Source: Irpex lacteus
Taxonomy: Eukaryota > Basidiomycota > Agaricomycetes > Polyporales > Irpicaceae
NCBI GenBank assembly: GCA_001986395.2
Contig: MQVO02000108.1
Location: forward strand, 1 to 30,561
Length of the DNA stretch: 30,561 nucleotides
Direction: 5' to 3'
The notes under the pieces are model-generated. The model worked only from the letters and a program-made list of their open reading frames with translations. It searched no databases and had not been told where the DNA came from. Position 1 is the first letter of the stretch. Each line of letters starts with the position of its first letter. Shown in pieces: positions 7,674 to 17,862 of the stretch. A program made the translations under genes and the position numbers.

Positions 7674-7728
7674 CCAAAAAACTAGGGTCGCTTTACCGGA
7701 TGAATTAATTCTAACTAGTTTTTTGGGG
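7674..7728 (+). repeat. CTAG-arm hairpin at the edge of the inverted repeat
   Basis: Arms CCCAAAAAACTAG / CTAGTTTTTTGGGG with a variant core GGTCGCTTTACCGGATGAAT. Its last G (7728) is the exact outer border of the left arm of the large inverted repeat. Confidence 0.85.
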
Positions 7729-8006
7729 TAATAAATTGAATAACTGTCCTAAAAAGATAGAAGGTGCTATTGAAGAAACAGATGAATTGTTCTTTGGGTG
7801 TCACATTTTAACTGTTCTTATCTTTCTTTACTCTACTTTACGCTAATCCTCCAAATAAACAAGATGATTGTGGATTTAAGAATAAAGCCGGGTATTAATA
7901 AAAGAATAGAATTAAAAAGAGTCTTATAATTAAATAAAATAAAATATTATAATTAGATTATTAGATTTTGCCCTTCCCTCCCTTTTTTTTAATTAAAAAA
8001 AAGGAA

Positions 8007-8089
8007 ACGAACATGTTGAAATTGGTAAACAATCTTCTCTTAAGTAGAAGTGGGAATATCCCTTAAGAGTTCAAGTCTCTTTGTTCGTA
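8007..8089 (+). tRNA. trnL: tRNA-Leu (UAA), left copy
   Basis: Acceptor ACGAACA / TGTTCGT pairs over 7 bp. Anticodon stem CTTCT / AGAAG encloses loop CTTAAGT, anticodon TAA. A long variable arm (GGGAATATCCC) is as in class II tRNAs. T-arm AGAG-TTCAAGT-CTCT. It has one more C in the variable arm than the right copy. Confidence 0.92.
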
Positions 8090-8130
8090 AAACAAAAATA
8101 AAATCTTAATAATAAGATAGTGTCCATACA

Positions 8131-8202
8131 TGCGGTATAGTGTAAAGGTTGGCACAATAGCCTCATGAGCTGTTAGAGCAGGTTCAATTCCTGATGCCGC
8201 AA
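8131..8202 (+). tRNA. trnM: tRNA-Met (CAU), left copy
   Basis: Acceptor TGCGGTA / TGCCGCA (one G-T pair). Anticodon stem ATAGC / GCTGT with loop CTCATGA, anticodon CAT. The 5' TGCGG acceptor resembles fungal mitochondrial initiator tRNA, but initiator and elongator use cannot be separated here. Confidence 0.9.
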
Positions 8203-8222
8203 TAGAAATAAAATAAAGACCG

Positions 8223-8293
8223 GGTCTTTTTGTATAAAGGCAGTACAGCTACCCTTCACGTAGCAAGTATCAGTTCGATTCTGATAAAGACTA
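8223..8293 (+). tRNA. trnE: tRNA-Glu (UUC), left copy, C at position 33
   Basis: Acceptor GGTCTTT / AAAGACT (G-U at the end). Anticodon stem GCTAC / GTAGC with loop CCTTCAC: anticodon TTC (Glu), but the normally invariant U33 is C. T-arm ATCAG-TTCGATT-CTGAT. The right copy has the same oddity, so it is not a single read error. Confidence 0.8.
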
Positions 8294-8491
8294 TATTCTT
8301 AATTTCTTTATGCCTTTTTATTTTTATAATAATAAAAAAAAGGAGAAAAAGAATAAAGGAAAGTTAGATTTAACTTTCTTTTCCAGAGCTAACGTTGCAC
8401 TGCCCTCTATAAATAAAAAAAGGGGGGCATGTATTATTTTCTTATAAATTTTTATAAGTAATAATATATTTTGGTCTTTTTCTTTTTAATA

Positions 8492-8520
8492 ATTTAATTT
8501 AATTTAATTTAATTTAATTA
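8492..8520 (+). repeat. TTAAT pentanucleotide repeat
   Basis: About five to six AATTT/TTAAT units; mirrored in the right arm at about 16366-16396. Confidence 0.85.
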
Positions 8521-8568
8521 AAAAAAAAGGAAGAAATAAAATCAAAAAAGAATATATATTTAATAAAT

Positions 8569-8695
8569 TTGCCCACCCTCCTTGCCGCCACGCCAGCCCA
8601 GCCCACCCCAGCCCACTTTGTGGATTGTGGATTGTGGATTGTGGAATGTGGGGCCCTTATAAATCAAGTGGGGCCCACAGGGTGGGGGGATAGCT
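8569..8695 (+). repeat. GC-rich island with GGATTGT tandem repeats
   Basis: A strongly GC-rich block in AT-rich DNA. It contains CCAGCCCAGCCCACCCCAGC, then three GGATTGT units, and GTGGGGCCC twice with a palindromic GGGCCC. The matching island is at 16195-16315 in the right arm, and a piece of it is the core of the chimeric hairpin at 4898-4963. A 62-codon frame here is a by-product of low stop density. Confidence 0.85.
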
Positions 8696-8975
8696 ATATT
8701 ATTATATATATTTTATTTTATCATAATCTTTCACTGTCTATTTTATACTCAGAATAGTATTTATACTATATAACACCTTAGGTTTAGCAGTGGTTTATTT
8801 AGTTTTACTAAATAATATTTTTCAGCAGTACATCCTCTATCCTCCCCCCTCTATCCTTTTTTTATATAAAAAAAAGGGGAGGAGGGAGGGTGAAACAAAA
8901 CTGTACTTTAATACTTTATGTTTAATAAATTATAAAGTATGAGCTGAGAGTATAAATTTATTACTTTAATCCAAT

Positions 8976-9017
8976 CCCAAAAAAACTAATTATTTCTAAT
9001 TCCTAGTTTTTTTGGGG
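8976..9017 (-). repeat. CTAG-arm hairpin (H1), left arm copy
   Basis: CCCAAAAAAACTAATTATTT ... CCTAGTTTTTTTGGGG; the left inner half is shortened. It corresponds to 15867-15909. Confidence 0.85.
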
Positions 9018-9163
9018 TTATATTTTTTTATAATTTATTTTTTATTTCTAATACTTACCCTCTTTATTTTTATTACATAAGAAGAAAATAAATAATCTTA
9101 TTTTCTTATCTATAAACAAAGGACAAAAACTAAAAAAATAATTTAATCTTAATATAAATTGGT

Positions 9164-9190
9164 ATTAGTAATATATTACCTAAGGTATAC
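9164..9190 (+). promoter_or_regulatory. 27-bp leader element before cox2
   Basis: Core TAATATATTACCTAAGG, ending in GTATAC; 17 bp before the cox2 ATG. The identical element lies in inverted position 20 bp before the cox1 ATG (15794-15820). As the inner end of both repeat arms it is a good candidate for a shared promoter, transcript start or 5' processing site; which of these is not decidable here. Confidence 0.5.
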
Positions 9191-9207
9191 ACAAATTTTA
9201 AATAAAA

Positions 9208-9962
9208 ATGATTTTTAATTTTTCTTTTTAAATACTATATTTAATGATGCTCCACATCCTTGGCAAATAGGTTTCCAAGATAGTGCAGCTCCAGGATTCA
9301 CTGGGATTGTTGAATTACACAACACAATCTTTTTTTACCTTGTTGTAATTTCAGTAGGAGTTTTCTGGGTATTAACTTCAATTATTTATTACTATAATAG
9401 TAGTAAAAGTGCAATTGTACATAAATACTTAAATCACGGTACATTAATTGAATTAATCTGGACAATCACACCAGCTTTTATCTTAATTGCTATTGCTTTC
9501 CCTTCATTCAGATTATTATATTTATTAGATGAAGTTATCTCACCTACAATAACAATTAAAGTTGTAGGACATCAATGGTATTGGTCATACGAATACAGTG
9601 ATTATGTAAATGATAGTGGTGATTCTATAGAATTTGATTCATATATGATTCCAGAATCAGATTTAGAATTAGGTCAATTTAGATTATTAGATGTAGATAA
9701 TAGAGTAATAGTACCTGTTGATACTCATATAAGAGTTATTGTTACAGGAGCTGATGTTATTCACTCATGGGCAGTACCTTCATTAGGAGTAAAAATAGAT
9801 GCTGTACCAGGAAGACTAAACCAAACTTCTTTCTTAGCTGAAAGAACAGGAGTATTCTACGGACAATGTTCAGAAATCTGTGGAGTATGGCACGGTTTCA
9901 TGCCAATAGCAGTGGAAGCAGTTTCAGTACAAGACTATTTAGCTTGGATCGACTCTGTTTAA
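9208..9962 (+). CDS. cox2: Cytochrome c oxidase subunit 2
   Basis: Carries the CuA centre that takes electrons from cytochrome c in complex IV of the inner membrane. ATG 9208 gives MIFNFSF, then one T is missing in the T-run at 9226-9229; the frame continues as [16 protein letters not shown] to TAA 9962, about 251 residues, the usual length. Two membrane segments lie at about residues 38-62 and 80-105. [11 protein letters not shown] is the aromatic electron-entry motif. CuA ligands are all present: His in VIHSWAVPS and Cys-Cys-His-Met in [13 protein letters not shown]. All Trp codons are TGG. The lost base may be a homopolymer read error; otherwise a non-ATG start (for example ATA 9237) would be needed. 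It has no intron and reads inward from the left repeat arm. Confidence 0.95.
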
Positions 9963-10018
9963 CTTAATAAATTTATTTTATACCCCCTTTAAATATAAGT
10001 CATCTCCACCTACACATT

Positions 10019-10068
10019 CCCAAAAAAAACTAGTTAGAATTATTTCTAATTCTAATTAGTTTTTTTGG
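10019..10068 (-). repeat. CTAG-arm hairpin (H1)
   Basis: Arms CCCAAAAAAAACTAG / TTAGTTTTTTTGG around GAATTATTTCTAATTC; it follows cox2. Confidence 0.9.
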
Positions 10069-10199
10069 TTTGGTGTTACAGAATAAACTAAAATACTGAC
10101 CAAAAAAAAAGAATACAATTTGTCGCGGTGGGAAGAATACAACTTACTCCGTAATCAACTCCTAATAACACCTAATTTGCATAGAGGGGCTTAGTACAT

Positions 10200-10815
10200 T
10201 AAGGTGGTCTATGCGAGGTATGCAGTTGACTTTATAATAGGAGTAGAGGGAAGCCCCGAACTAGCTGAGAAAATCTTAAGGAGGTCCAATCGTTTGTTGA
10301 AGACAAGTTATCACTATAATTCAATAAAGATAAAACTGGAATAGTTGAGTACTCTCAAAAACCTGTAGCTTTCCTAGGATATCTGATAATGGCTCCTAAC
10401 AAAATCGGTACCAGTAAGTACATTGAGCAAATAAAAATCAATTAATGTATTATTTCACGCCGTAAGAAAACACGTTTCAGATTCCATATGGGTATAAATA
10501 AAGTACTGCTCACACTGAAAAACAGAGGTGTAATCAGACTGATAACCTCGCAAACAAAACACAAAAAGTTAATGTACCGAGGAAAATTTTTAGGTAACAT
10601 GGTCAACTTTTAACATCCAGACATAATTTGTTACTATAACTCAGTGATTATAGGGTTATATAACTATTATGACTTTGTCAATAATAGAAGCACGTCACAA
10701 TGATTCATCTGGTAAATAACCGAGTCATGTGCACTTACCCTAACTAGAAAATTTAAACTTCGGACATTAAGCCAAACATTCAAGAGATTTGGAAAAGGTT
10801 TGTTGTATTAATAAT
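10200..10815 (+). pseudogene. Group II intron reverse transcriptase/maturase, 3' part, dead
   Basis: Group II intron proteins help splicing and copy the intron into new sites. In order: RYAVDFIIGVEGSPELAEKI (RT5; active-site YADD has become YAVD), then after a shift NKDKTGIVEYSQKPVAFLGY and LIMAPNKIG (RT6-7), RRKKTRFRFHMGINKVLLTL, then HPDIICYYNSVIIGLYNYY and ITESCALTLTRKFKLR (domain X). Stops and shifts occur throughout, and RT0-RT4 and the endonuclease domain are missing. It lies between cox2 and the hypothetical ORF. The lost catalytic Asp makes reverse transcription impossible even apart from the frame breaks. Confidence 0.8.
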
Positions 10816-11320
10816 TTTGTTACCGTAATGCATTTTATTCATTACTTCAATAACTCACGTTATTGTTCAGACTATGTCATCATTCCCGATTAGATAATGC
10901 CGGATGTTCGTGTCAGGATTATTGTTAGTGATACTCACCTGTTAGTTGTTAAACCTTCATGAAATGTTAATTATCTTTCAACAATTATTCACTATTTCAA
11001 GCTTGGCTGCAAATTGACTATTTTCCCTTAGAAAACAGTGTTTTTTGCAATTTATCCAGTTTTCTTTTCTCAAACTCATTGTTTTTATAAGAGAAACGGG
11101 GGCTTATTTTCAATTAAATATTTTATTTTAAACAATAAACAATAAAAAAGTATATCATACTCTATCAAGATAAAGACAATTTATGTAATATTAGAATGCT
11201 AATACTATATAAGTAGTATTCATAGTATAATTTGTATTTAAACATAAAATTGGTGGTCTAAGCACCTGATAGATTTAACAATAATTTTTTAATCACCATC
11301 ACAACAATAACAAACTGTAT
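10816..11320. other. AT-rich intergenic
   Basis: No gene, tRNA or strong hairpin recognised. Confidence 0.5.
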
Positions 11321-11324
11321 GAAC

Positions 11325-11672
11325 CAATATTGCTATAGCAATATCTTGGTTAATTACATTTATCATGTTGATTATTTCAATACTATTACCATTAGTATGA
11401 ATATTCTACATGAAACAGGAACTATATCTACATAATACACATCAGATAAATAATTAGAATCTTCCACCACATATAATTAATTCCAATAACAGATGGGCAT
11501 ATATCACATGTGTACTTATTATTTTAGTAGCCTTAACCTATTATTTTTTCCTATATGCATTATATTAAATGTGCTATGAGTCAGTCTATCTTACACCAGC
11601 CCAAGATATTCCAGGTTTATTAGACTACATATTTACCTACATACCCATAAGTTTTAAATATCCTAGACCATA
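11325..11672 (+). pseudogene. Hypothetical multi-membrane ORF piece
   Basis: Frame segments read ISWLITFIMLIISILLPLV, then (TGA as Trp) IFYMKQELYLH, NRWAYITCVLIILVALTYYF, and YLTPAQDIPGLLDYIF ending in FKYPRP and a stop. At least two membrane helices are visible, with stops and shifts between the parts. Not recognised; possibly the N-terminal part of the same unknown protein as the following entry. Confidence 0.35.
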
Positions 11673-11869
11673 AAAAGAAATAATTTAAGTATAAAAACTA
11701 CAGGTGCAAATAAACGTGTAAAATGCATTAAATGCAGTAAATAAACCTGAGTCTACAAGTACAAGTAAACTATTATCATTATTTGCTCTTACTTCACTAA
11801 TTGCATATGCTAATAAAATACCTGGTGTGATCTAAAATTATAAGCCTATTAAAAATATGGTGTGGAAGA

Positions 11870-13131
11870 ATGACGTGGTGGTCTTTATTAGTAACCATAA
11901 GAAAAGGGTTTGTAATATTAAATGCGTTAATAGGAGTATATGCTACATTTAAAATGACAGGATTTAGTACAGATAATCTTTTTGGTGGATTTATTGCAGT
12001 AGGGCATACTTACTTAGAGATGTTAATATAGGGCACAAAAAGATTATTCTATTGGCTATATTTTTTTTTGATAACTGAATTTATCCTAAAACCACCTGTG
12101 GAACCTGACTGGAAAATATGGAAATGAGGTAGTAACTCTTATGATAATAGACCAGTTAACCATAATATTTTAACAAAAAGTATTATAGAAAAATATACTA
12201 CACCCCCCCCCCAAAAAAACTAGGAATTAGAAATAATTCTAACTAGTTTTTTGGGATTTAGGGCATAGTAACTGGTCTATTTTACCTTGAACTTGGAATG
12301 AAAACAATACTGTACCAAGCTATTGGTCTTGGTATGATACAGCATATAAAATTGCTTGGGTTACATTCCTAGTAGTAGCTATAGCTGGATCATCTTGGTT
12401 ATGTTGGAAAATATATACAGGTGATCTTGCTGCAAGGATTTCACCTGAGAGACCAGCTGCATCTTCAAGTGCAGATCCTTCTTCAGGTACTGTACCACCT
12501 TTGGTTAGGGTTTCTCCACAGGACCTATTCCTCCTACTTCTGCAGGTGCGCCAGATGGAGTTCCTGATATTCATATAAATGGAGAGAGGGGACCAGGAAT
12601 AATTAATAATATAGGAAGAGGTATTAATAACTCAGTGAATGCTTTTGGTAGTGCAATAAACTCATCTATTCACACTGTAGGTCATTATTTAAACCCTTTC
12701 ACTTATTATACTCCACAGTATGTAAAAACTAGAGAGTTTATAGAGTGAATGGTAAAAAAATTGTTTCAGTAACAGCTGATCATAGATATTATCCATTCAC
12801 TGAAGTGAACCCTTTAATGACATGGCAGGATAAACTGAAATTATTTTTTATGGTGAATCCGCTGAAGCTAAAGTACTCAGAGATATTGCACTTCTAGCTG
12901 CTAATTGAGAGTGTGAAAATATAAGAGTTAAACCAAAAACATTATTTAGAGGTAGTCCTTTACCTACTAGTCCTATAGGTTTAGCTTCTCCAGTTGCATA
13001 TAATATCGGTTTAGGTCATTTTATGCCTTCTGTAGATCCATCTAGACTATTTAAATCTGATGTGACATTTAATTGGACGCAGGAAACTCTTAACTCTGCT
13101 CCTCATACGCCTAAATTGCCCTCTTCTAATT
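11870..13131 (+). pseudogene. Decayed hypothetical membrane/linker protein, paralogue of 27656-28327
   Basis: Segments in order: KMTGFSTDNLFGGFIAVGHT; YWLYFFLITEFILKPPVEP; KIWKWGSNSYDNRPVNHNI; the H1 hairpin (12203-12255); WYDTAYKIAWVTFLVVAIAG (membrane helix); a Pro/Ser-rich linker; GIINNIGRGINNSVNAFGSA; HYLNPFTYYTPQYVKTREF; YYPFTEVNPLMTWQDKLKLF; IRVKPKTLFRGSPLPTSPI; FMPSVDPSRLFKSDVTF. The second to eighth segments match 27656-28327 in the same order (PPVEP...VWKWG..SYDNRP, YLNP..YYTPQ, YPFTE.NP). Shifts, stops and the hairpin break it; TGA stands for Trp at several places. Function unknown. Confidence 0.55.
12203..12255 (+). repeat. CTAG-arm hairpin (H1) with long C-run
   Basis: Ten C residues, AAAAAAACTAG / CTAGTTTTTTGGG, core GAATTAGAAATAATTC. 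It interrupts the hypothetical ORF after EKYTTP, where the paralogue at 27.8 kb continues without a break. Confidence 0.9.
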
Positions 13132-13183
13132 TACCAAACCCCATAAAACTAGGAATTAGAAATAATTAGTTTTATGGGTTTGG
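13132..13183 (+). repeat. CTAG-arm hairpin with extended stem
   Basis: The stem reaches outward: ACCAAACCCCATAAAACT pairs with AGTTTTATGGGTTTGGT (one G bulged). Inner core AGGAATTAGAAATAATT. It bounds the hypothetical ORF on its 3' side. Confidence 0.85.
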
Positions 13184-13331
13184 TAGTTTTATATTTATTT
13201 AAGGTTGGGATCGAGCAAGAGCCTAATAACAACTAAAAATTGTAGCTACCCTCTACATGAAGAATTGAAATGTAAAAAAAAATGTAACAAATCTATTTTT
13301 CCTTTTTATTTTTTAAACTAAAATAAACAAT

Positions 13332-13378
13332 CCCCCAAAAAACTAGTTAGAATTAATTATAATTCCTAGTTTTTTGGG
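13332..13378 (-). repeat. CTAG-arm hairpin (H1)
   Basis: CCCCCAAAAAACTAG / CCTAGTTTTTTGGG around GAATTAATTATAATT. Confidence 0.9.
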
Positions 13379-13500
13379 ATAGCTACTGCTCCAATTTAAG
13401 TCTAAGGAGATTCAGAAAGTTGACTTACCTAGTATAATAGTAAAATTATTAGTTACCAAAATATAATAGTCTTAGATAATAAAAGGCTTAACCTCTACTT

Positions 13501-13528
13501 CCCTTTTTTTTTAATTAAAAAAAAAAGG
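13501..13528. repeat. AT hairpin
   Basis: CCCTTTTTTTTTAATTAAAA and following A-run with GG. The flanks TACTTCCC and GGATAAACAG recur at 29250-29290. Confidence 0.85.
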
Positions 13529-14162
13529 ATAAACAGCTTCTCCCAATAAATCTCCTTATGCCCTAAATGGTTGGGGCCCTGAGATGGTATTACCAAGATT
13601 TAAGAGCATAAGTTTTTAATTAAAAAAATAATTATAAAAAGGTATAAAACTAGTCCTTAAAACAATAAGGATAAAGGAAAAAGTTAATAATACATCCCTC
13701 TTCCCTGCCCTCTCTCCTATTTTTAATAAAATAGGGGAGAATGGTGGAGGAGGGGGTATAAAATATTCAAATATAAAGAATATTAAAACTACACCTACTA
13801 AGTATATTAAGATCTCTTTGTAGTAATAACTCTTATAATCCCTAATAGAATCCTTTGTTAAACAAATTACTTCAAATTCCTTTAACCAATTTATAATAAA
13901 ATCAGGGAATACTTAAGGTATAACTCTTTTTTTTAGATAAAAATGTATTAAGTATATATTTAGTAAATAAATAATATAACTGAAATACCATAAAATACAA
14001 AAACTATTTTAAATAGTACCTGTGATTTTAAATATCTATTACATTGCTTACACCAAATACTTTAATTAAAACTAAACTTAATAATAATAAGGTAAAAAAT
14101 ATAAGGGTGAAGGGGTAAAGAAAATAAAATAATAACTTTTTCATGGGGTTTATTAAATTTTA

Positions 14163-15785
<1,623 letters not shown>

Positions 15786-15793
15786 TTAGATAA

Positions 15794-15820
15794 GTATACC
15801 TTAGGTAATATATTACTAAT
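15794..15820 (-). promoter_or_regulatory. 27-bp leader element before cox1
   Basis: Inverted identical copy of the cox2 leader element (minus-strand core TAATATATTACCTAAGG), 20 bp upstream of the cox1 ATG. Candidate promoter or 5' processing site. Confidence 0.5.
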
Positions 15821-15866
15821 CAATTTATAGTATTAGAAATAAAAAATAAATTATAAAAAAATATAA

Positions 15867-15909
15867 CCCCAAAAAAACTAGGAATTAGAAATAATTAGTT
15901 TTTTTTGGG
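15867..15909 (+). repeat. CTAG-arm hairpin (H1), right arm copy
   Basis: CCCCAAAAAAACTAGGAATT ... AATTAGTTTTTTTTGGG; one half of the core is shortened, as in the left-arm copy. Confidence 0.85.
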
Positions 15910-16194
15910 ATTGGATTAAAGTAATAAATTTATACTCTCAGCTCATACTTTATAATTTATTAAACATAAAGTATTAAAGTACAGTTTTGTTTCACCCTCC
16001 CTCCTCCCCTTTTTTTATATAAAAAAAGGATAGAGGGGGGAGGATAGAGGATGTACTGCTGAAAAATATTATTTAGTAAAACTAAATAAACCACTGCTAA
16101 ACCTAAGGTGTTATATAGTATAAATACTATTCTGAGTATAAAATAGACAGTGAAAGATTATGATAAAATAAAATATATATAATAATATAGCTAT

Positions 16195-16315
16195 CCCCCA
16201 CCCTGTGGGCCCCACTTGATTTATAAGGGCCCCACATTCCACAATCCACAATCCACAATCCACAAAGTGGGCTGGGGTGGGCTGGGCTGGCGTGGGCGGC
16301 AAGGAGGGGTGGGCA
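16195..16315 (-). repeat. GC-rich island, right arm copy
   Basis: Mirror of 8569-8695 with one-base differences in C/G runs; contains three ACAATCC units. Confidence 0.85.
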
Positions 16316-16592
16316 AATTTATTAAATATATATTCTTTTTTTGATTTTATTTCTTCCCTTTTTTTTTAATTAAATTAAATTAAATTAAATTAAATTATTA
16401 AAAAGAAAAAGACCAAAATATATTATTACTTATAAAAATTTATAAGAAAATAATACATGCCCCCTTTTTTTATTTATAGAGGGCAGTGCAACGTTAGCTC
16501 TGGAAAAGAAAGTTAAATCTAACTTTCCTTTATTCTTTTTCTCCTTTTTTTTATTATTATAAAAATAAAAAGGCATAAAGAAATTAAGAATA

Positions 16593-16663
16593 TAGTCTTT
16601 ATCAGAATCGAACTGATACTTGCTACGTGAAGGGTAGCTGTACTGCCTTTATACAAAAAGACC
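16593..16663 (-). tRNA. trnE: tRNA-Glu (UUC), right copy, C at position 33
   Basis: Identical in sequence to the left copy, including the loop CCTTCAC with anticodon TTC and C33. Confidence 0.8.
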
Positions 16664-16683
16664 CGGTCTTTATTTTATTTCTA

Positions 16684-16755
16684 TTGCGGCATCAGGAATT
16701 GAACCTGCTCTAACAGCTCATGAGGCTATTGTGCCAACCTTTACACTATACCGCA
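16684..16755 (-). tRNA. trnM: tRNA-Met (CAU), right copy
   Basis: Same as the left copy: acceptor TGCGGTA / TGCCGCA, anticodon loop CTCATGA. Confidence 0.9.
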
Positions 16756-16796
16756 TGTATGGACACTATCTTATTATTAAGATTTTATTTTTGTTT

Positions 16797-16878
16797 TACG
16801 AACAAAGAGACTTGAACTCTTAAGGATATTCCCACTTCTACTTAAGAGAAGATTGTTTACCAATTTCAACATGTTCGT
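16797..16878 (-). tRNA. trnL: tRNA-Leu (UAA), right copy
   Basis: Same as the left copy except for one C fewer in the variable arm; anticodon loop CTTAAGT. Confidence 0.92.
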
Positions 16879-17040
16879 TTCCTTTTTTTTAATTAAAAAA
16901 AAAGGGAGGGAAGGGCAAAATCTAATAATCTAATTATAATATTTTATTTTATTTAATTATAAGACTCTTTTTAATTCTATTCTTTTATTAATACCCGGCT
17001 TTATTCTTAAATCCACAATCATCTTGTTTATTTTGGAGGA

Positions 17041-17450
17041 TTAGCGTAAAGTAGAGTAAAGAAAGATAAGAACAGTTAAAATGTGACACCCAAAGAACAA
17101 TTCATCTGTTTCTTCAATAGCACCTTCTATCTTTTTAGGACAGTTATTCAATTTATTAATGGTTTTAATTAATGTTATACATTTAAAACATTTATTACTG
17201 GTCTTAATGTTTTTGTTATTGTTTTTTGAGTGGGTAAACCACCAAATGACATGCATCAATACACTTAAAAATTTATTTAGTATAGTCAATGACACGGTCC
17301 CAAAGGTTAACACCTGAGCCAACGTAATAATTGCCTGTTACTGTGTTAAACCAACAATATACACCACTTAAACCATTCAAAAATTTTTTACAGTTGGGGT
17401 CAACTTTTAATAAGTCATAAGTAGTACTTCAAATGTAGTTAAAATTTGGT
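17041..17450 (-). pseudogene. GIY-YIG endonuclease N-terminal remnant plus short ORF
   Basis: On the minus strand from about 17395 the frame reads SGVYCWFNTVTGNYYVGSGV followed by NLWDRVIDYTK, the start of a GIY-YIG nuclease domain (GVY...N..TG..YVGS..NL..R...Y). After a stop the similarity fades. An overlapping frame (17322-17041, 93 codons) ends in ELFFGCHILTVLIFLYSTLR and may be chance or a separate small membrane ORF; its last 40 codons are duplicated in the left repeat arm up to the hairpin at 7674-7728. Downstream of the atp9 C-terminus on the same strand. Confidence 0.6.
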
Positions 17451-17504
17451 TGCTTTTTGTTCATATTTTTGTTCATATTTGTGTTCATGTTTATGTTCAT
17501 TTTA

Positions 17505-17606
17505 TTATGAGTACAATACAAGGAAGCCAATCATCAAAGCAAATAGCCCCGTTGCTTCAGCATTAAACTCTTTTTGACTAGCTCTTTCTATATCTTTATA
17601 ATATTG
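17505..17606 (-). pseudogene. atp9: atp9 C-terminus
   Basis: ATP synthase subunit c forms the rotor ring. The minus-strand frame reads QYYKDIERASQKEFNAEATG, then LFALMIGFLVLYS and two TAA stops. EATGLFALMI.FL.L is the conserved last helix of fungal Atp9; the residues before it are not Atp9-like. The piece begins at the H1 hairpin 17607-17657 and is followed by the GIY-YIG remnant. About 20 of 74 residues are native Atp9 sequence. Confidence 0.65.
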
Positions 17607-17657
17607 CCCCCCCAAAAAATTAGTTAGAATTATTTCTAATTCCTAGTTTTTTTGGGG
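17607..17657 (-). repeat. CTAG-arm hairpin (H1)
   Basis: C-run, AAAAAATTAGTTAGAATT / CCTAGTTTTTTTGGGG. It separates the charged ORF tail (minus strand, LEKELAD) from the piece ending in the atp9 C-terminus. Confidence 0.9.
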
Positions 17658-17785
17658 ATCTGCTAATTCTTTTTCCAGTTTTTCCTTTTGATTTTTTTTA
17701 CTGGAATGCTCAACCTTTTCTTCATCATTATCATCTGAACGTTCACGTTTTTTCCCTGAAACGTAAAGAAGAATAGAATCTGAAA
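17658..17785 (-). pseudogene. Charged ORF tail after cox3 copy A
   Basis: Minus-strand frame SILLYVSGKKRERSDDNDEE, KVEHSSKKNQKEKLEKELAD, ending in the hairpin. It is open with an out-of-frame reading of the cox3 piece upstream, which supplies a hydrophobic start (MVFFTDILWMLCDFFLCFNL), giving a 72-codon ORF. Unknown; possibly a chimeric ORF by accident. Confidence 0.4.
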
Positions 17786-17862
17786 TTAGGAACCTCAGTA
17801 ATAAATTGAAACATAAAAAAAAGTCACACAACATCCATAAAATGTCAGTAAAGAATACCACC
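17786..17862 (-). pseudogene. cox3: cox3 C-terminus, copy A
   Basis: Cytochrome c oxidase subunit 3 is a membrane subunit of complex IV. With TGA read as Trp the frame gives GGILYWHFMDVVWLFFYVSI and YYWGS, then TAA. This is the canonical Cox3 end ([23 protein letters not shown]). Three TGA codons fall exactly on the Trp positions YW-HF, VW-LF and YW-GS. Only the last 25 residues are present. Confidence 0.85.

Larger units (their letters stand above)
7729..9190 (+). repeat. Large inverted repeat, left arm
   Basis: The reverse complement of 15794-17159 with only small indels (mostly in homopolymers) plus about 98 bp (9056-9153) absent from the right arm. It holds trnL, trnM, trnE, AT hairpins, a TTAAT repeat, a GC-rich island, an H1 hairpin and the 27-bp leader element. 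The outer edge coincides with a hairpin; the inner edge is 17 bp before the cox2 start. Confidence 0.95.
13184..14162. other. Intergenic with hairpins, downstream of cox1
   Basis: No gene recognised. AT hairpins are at 13501-13528 and 13711-13739; the first is followed by AAGGATAAACAG, as is the copy at 29255-29282. A GGGGCCC palindrome occurs near 13574. The last 150 bp form the 3' flank of cox1. Confidence 0.5.
15794..17159 (-). repeat. Large inverted repeat, right arm
   Basis: Mirror of 7729-9190 without the 98-bp segment at 9056-9153. It carries trnE, trnM and trnL on the minus strand. Outside 17159 the DNA continues in the same short ORF region (17041-17322), which the left arm lacks, so the right arm looks like the older context. 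Confidence 0.95.

Noticed and set aside
8569..8757. 62-codon ORF, and its mirror at 16111-16302
   Set aside because: Runs through the GC-rich tandem-repeat island of the inverted repeat; low stop density explains it, and the two copies differ by frame-changing indels.
12320..12574. 84-codon minus-strand ORF
   Set aside because: Antisense to the hypothetical protein remnant whose plus-strand reading matches 27656-28327; a shadow.
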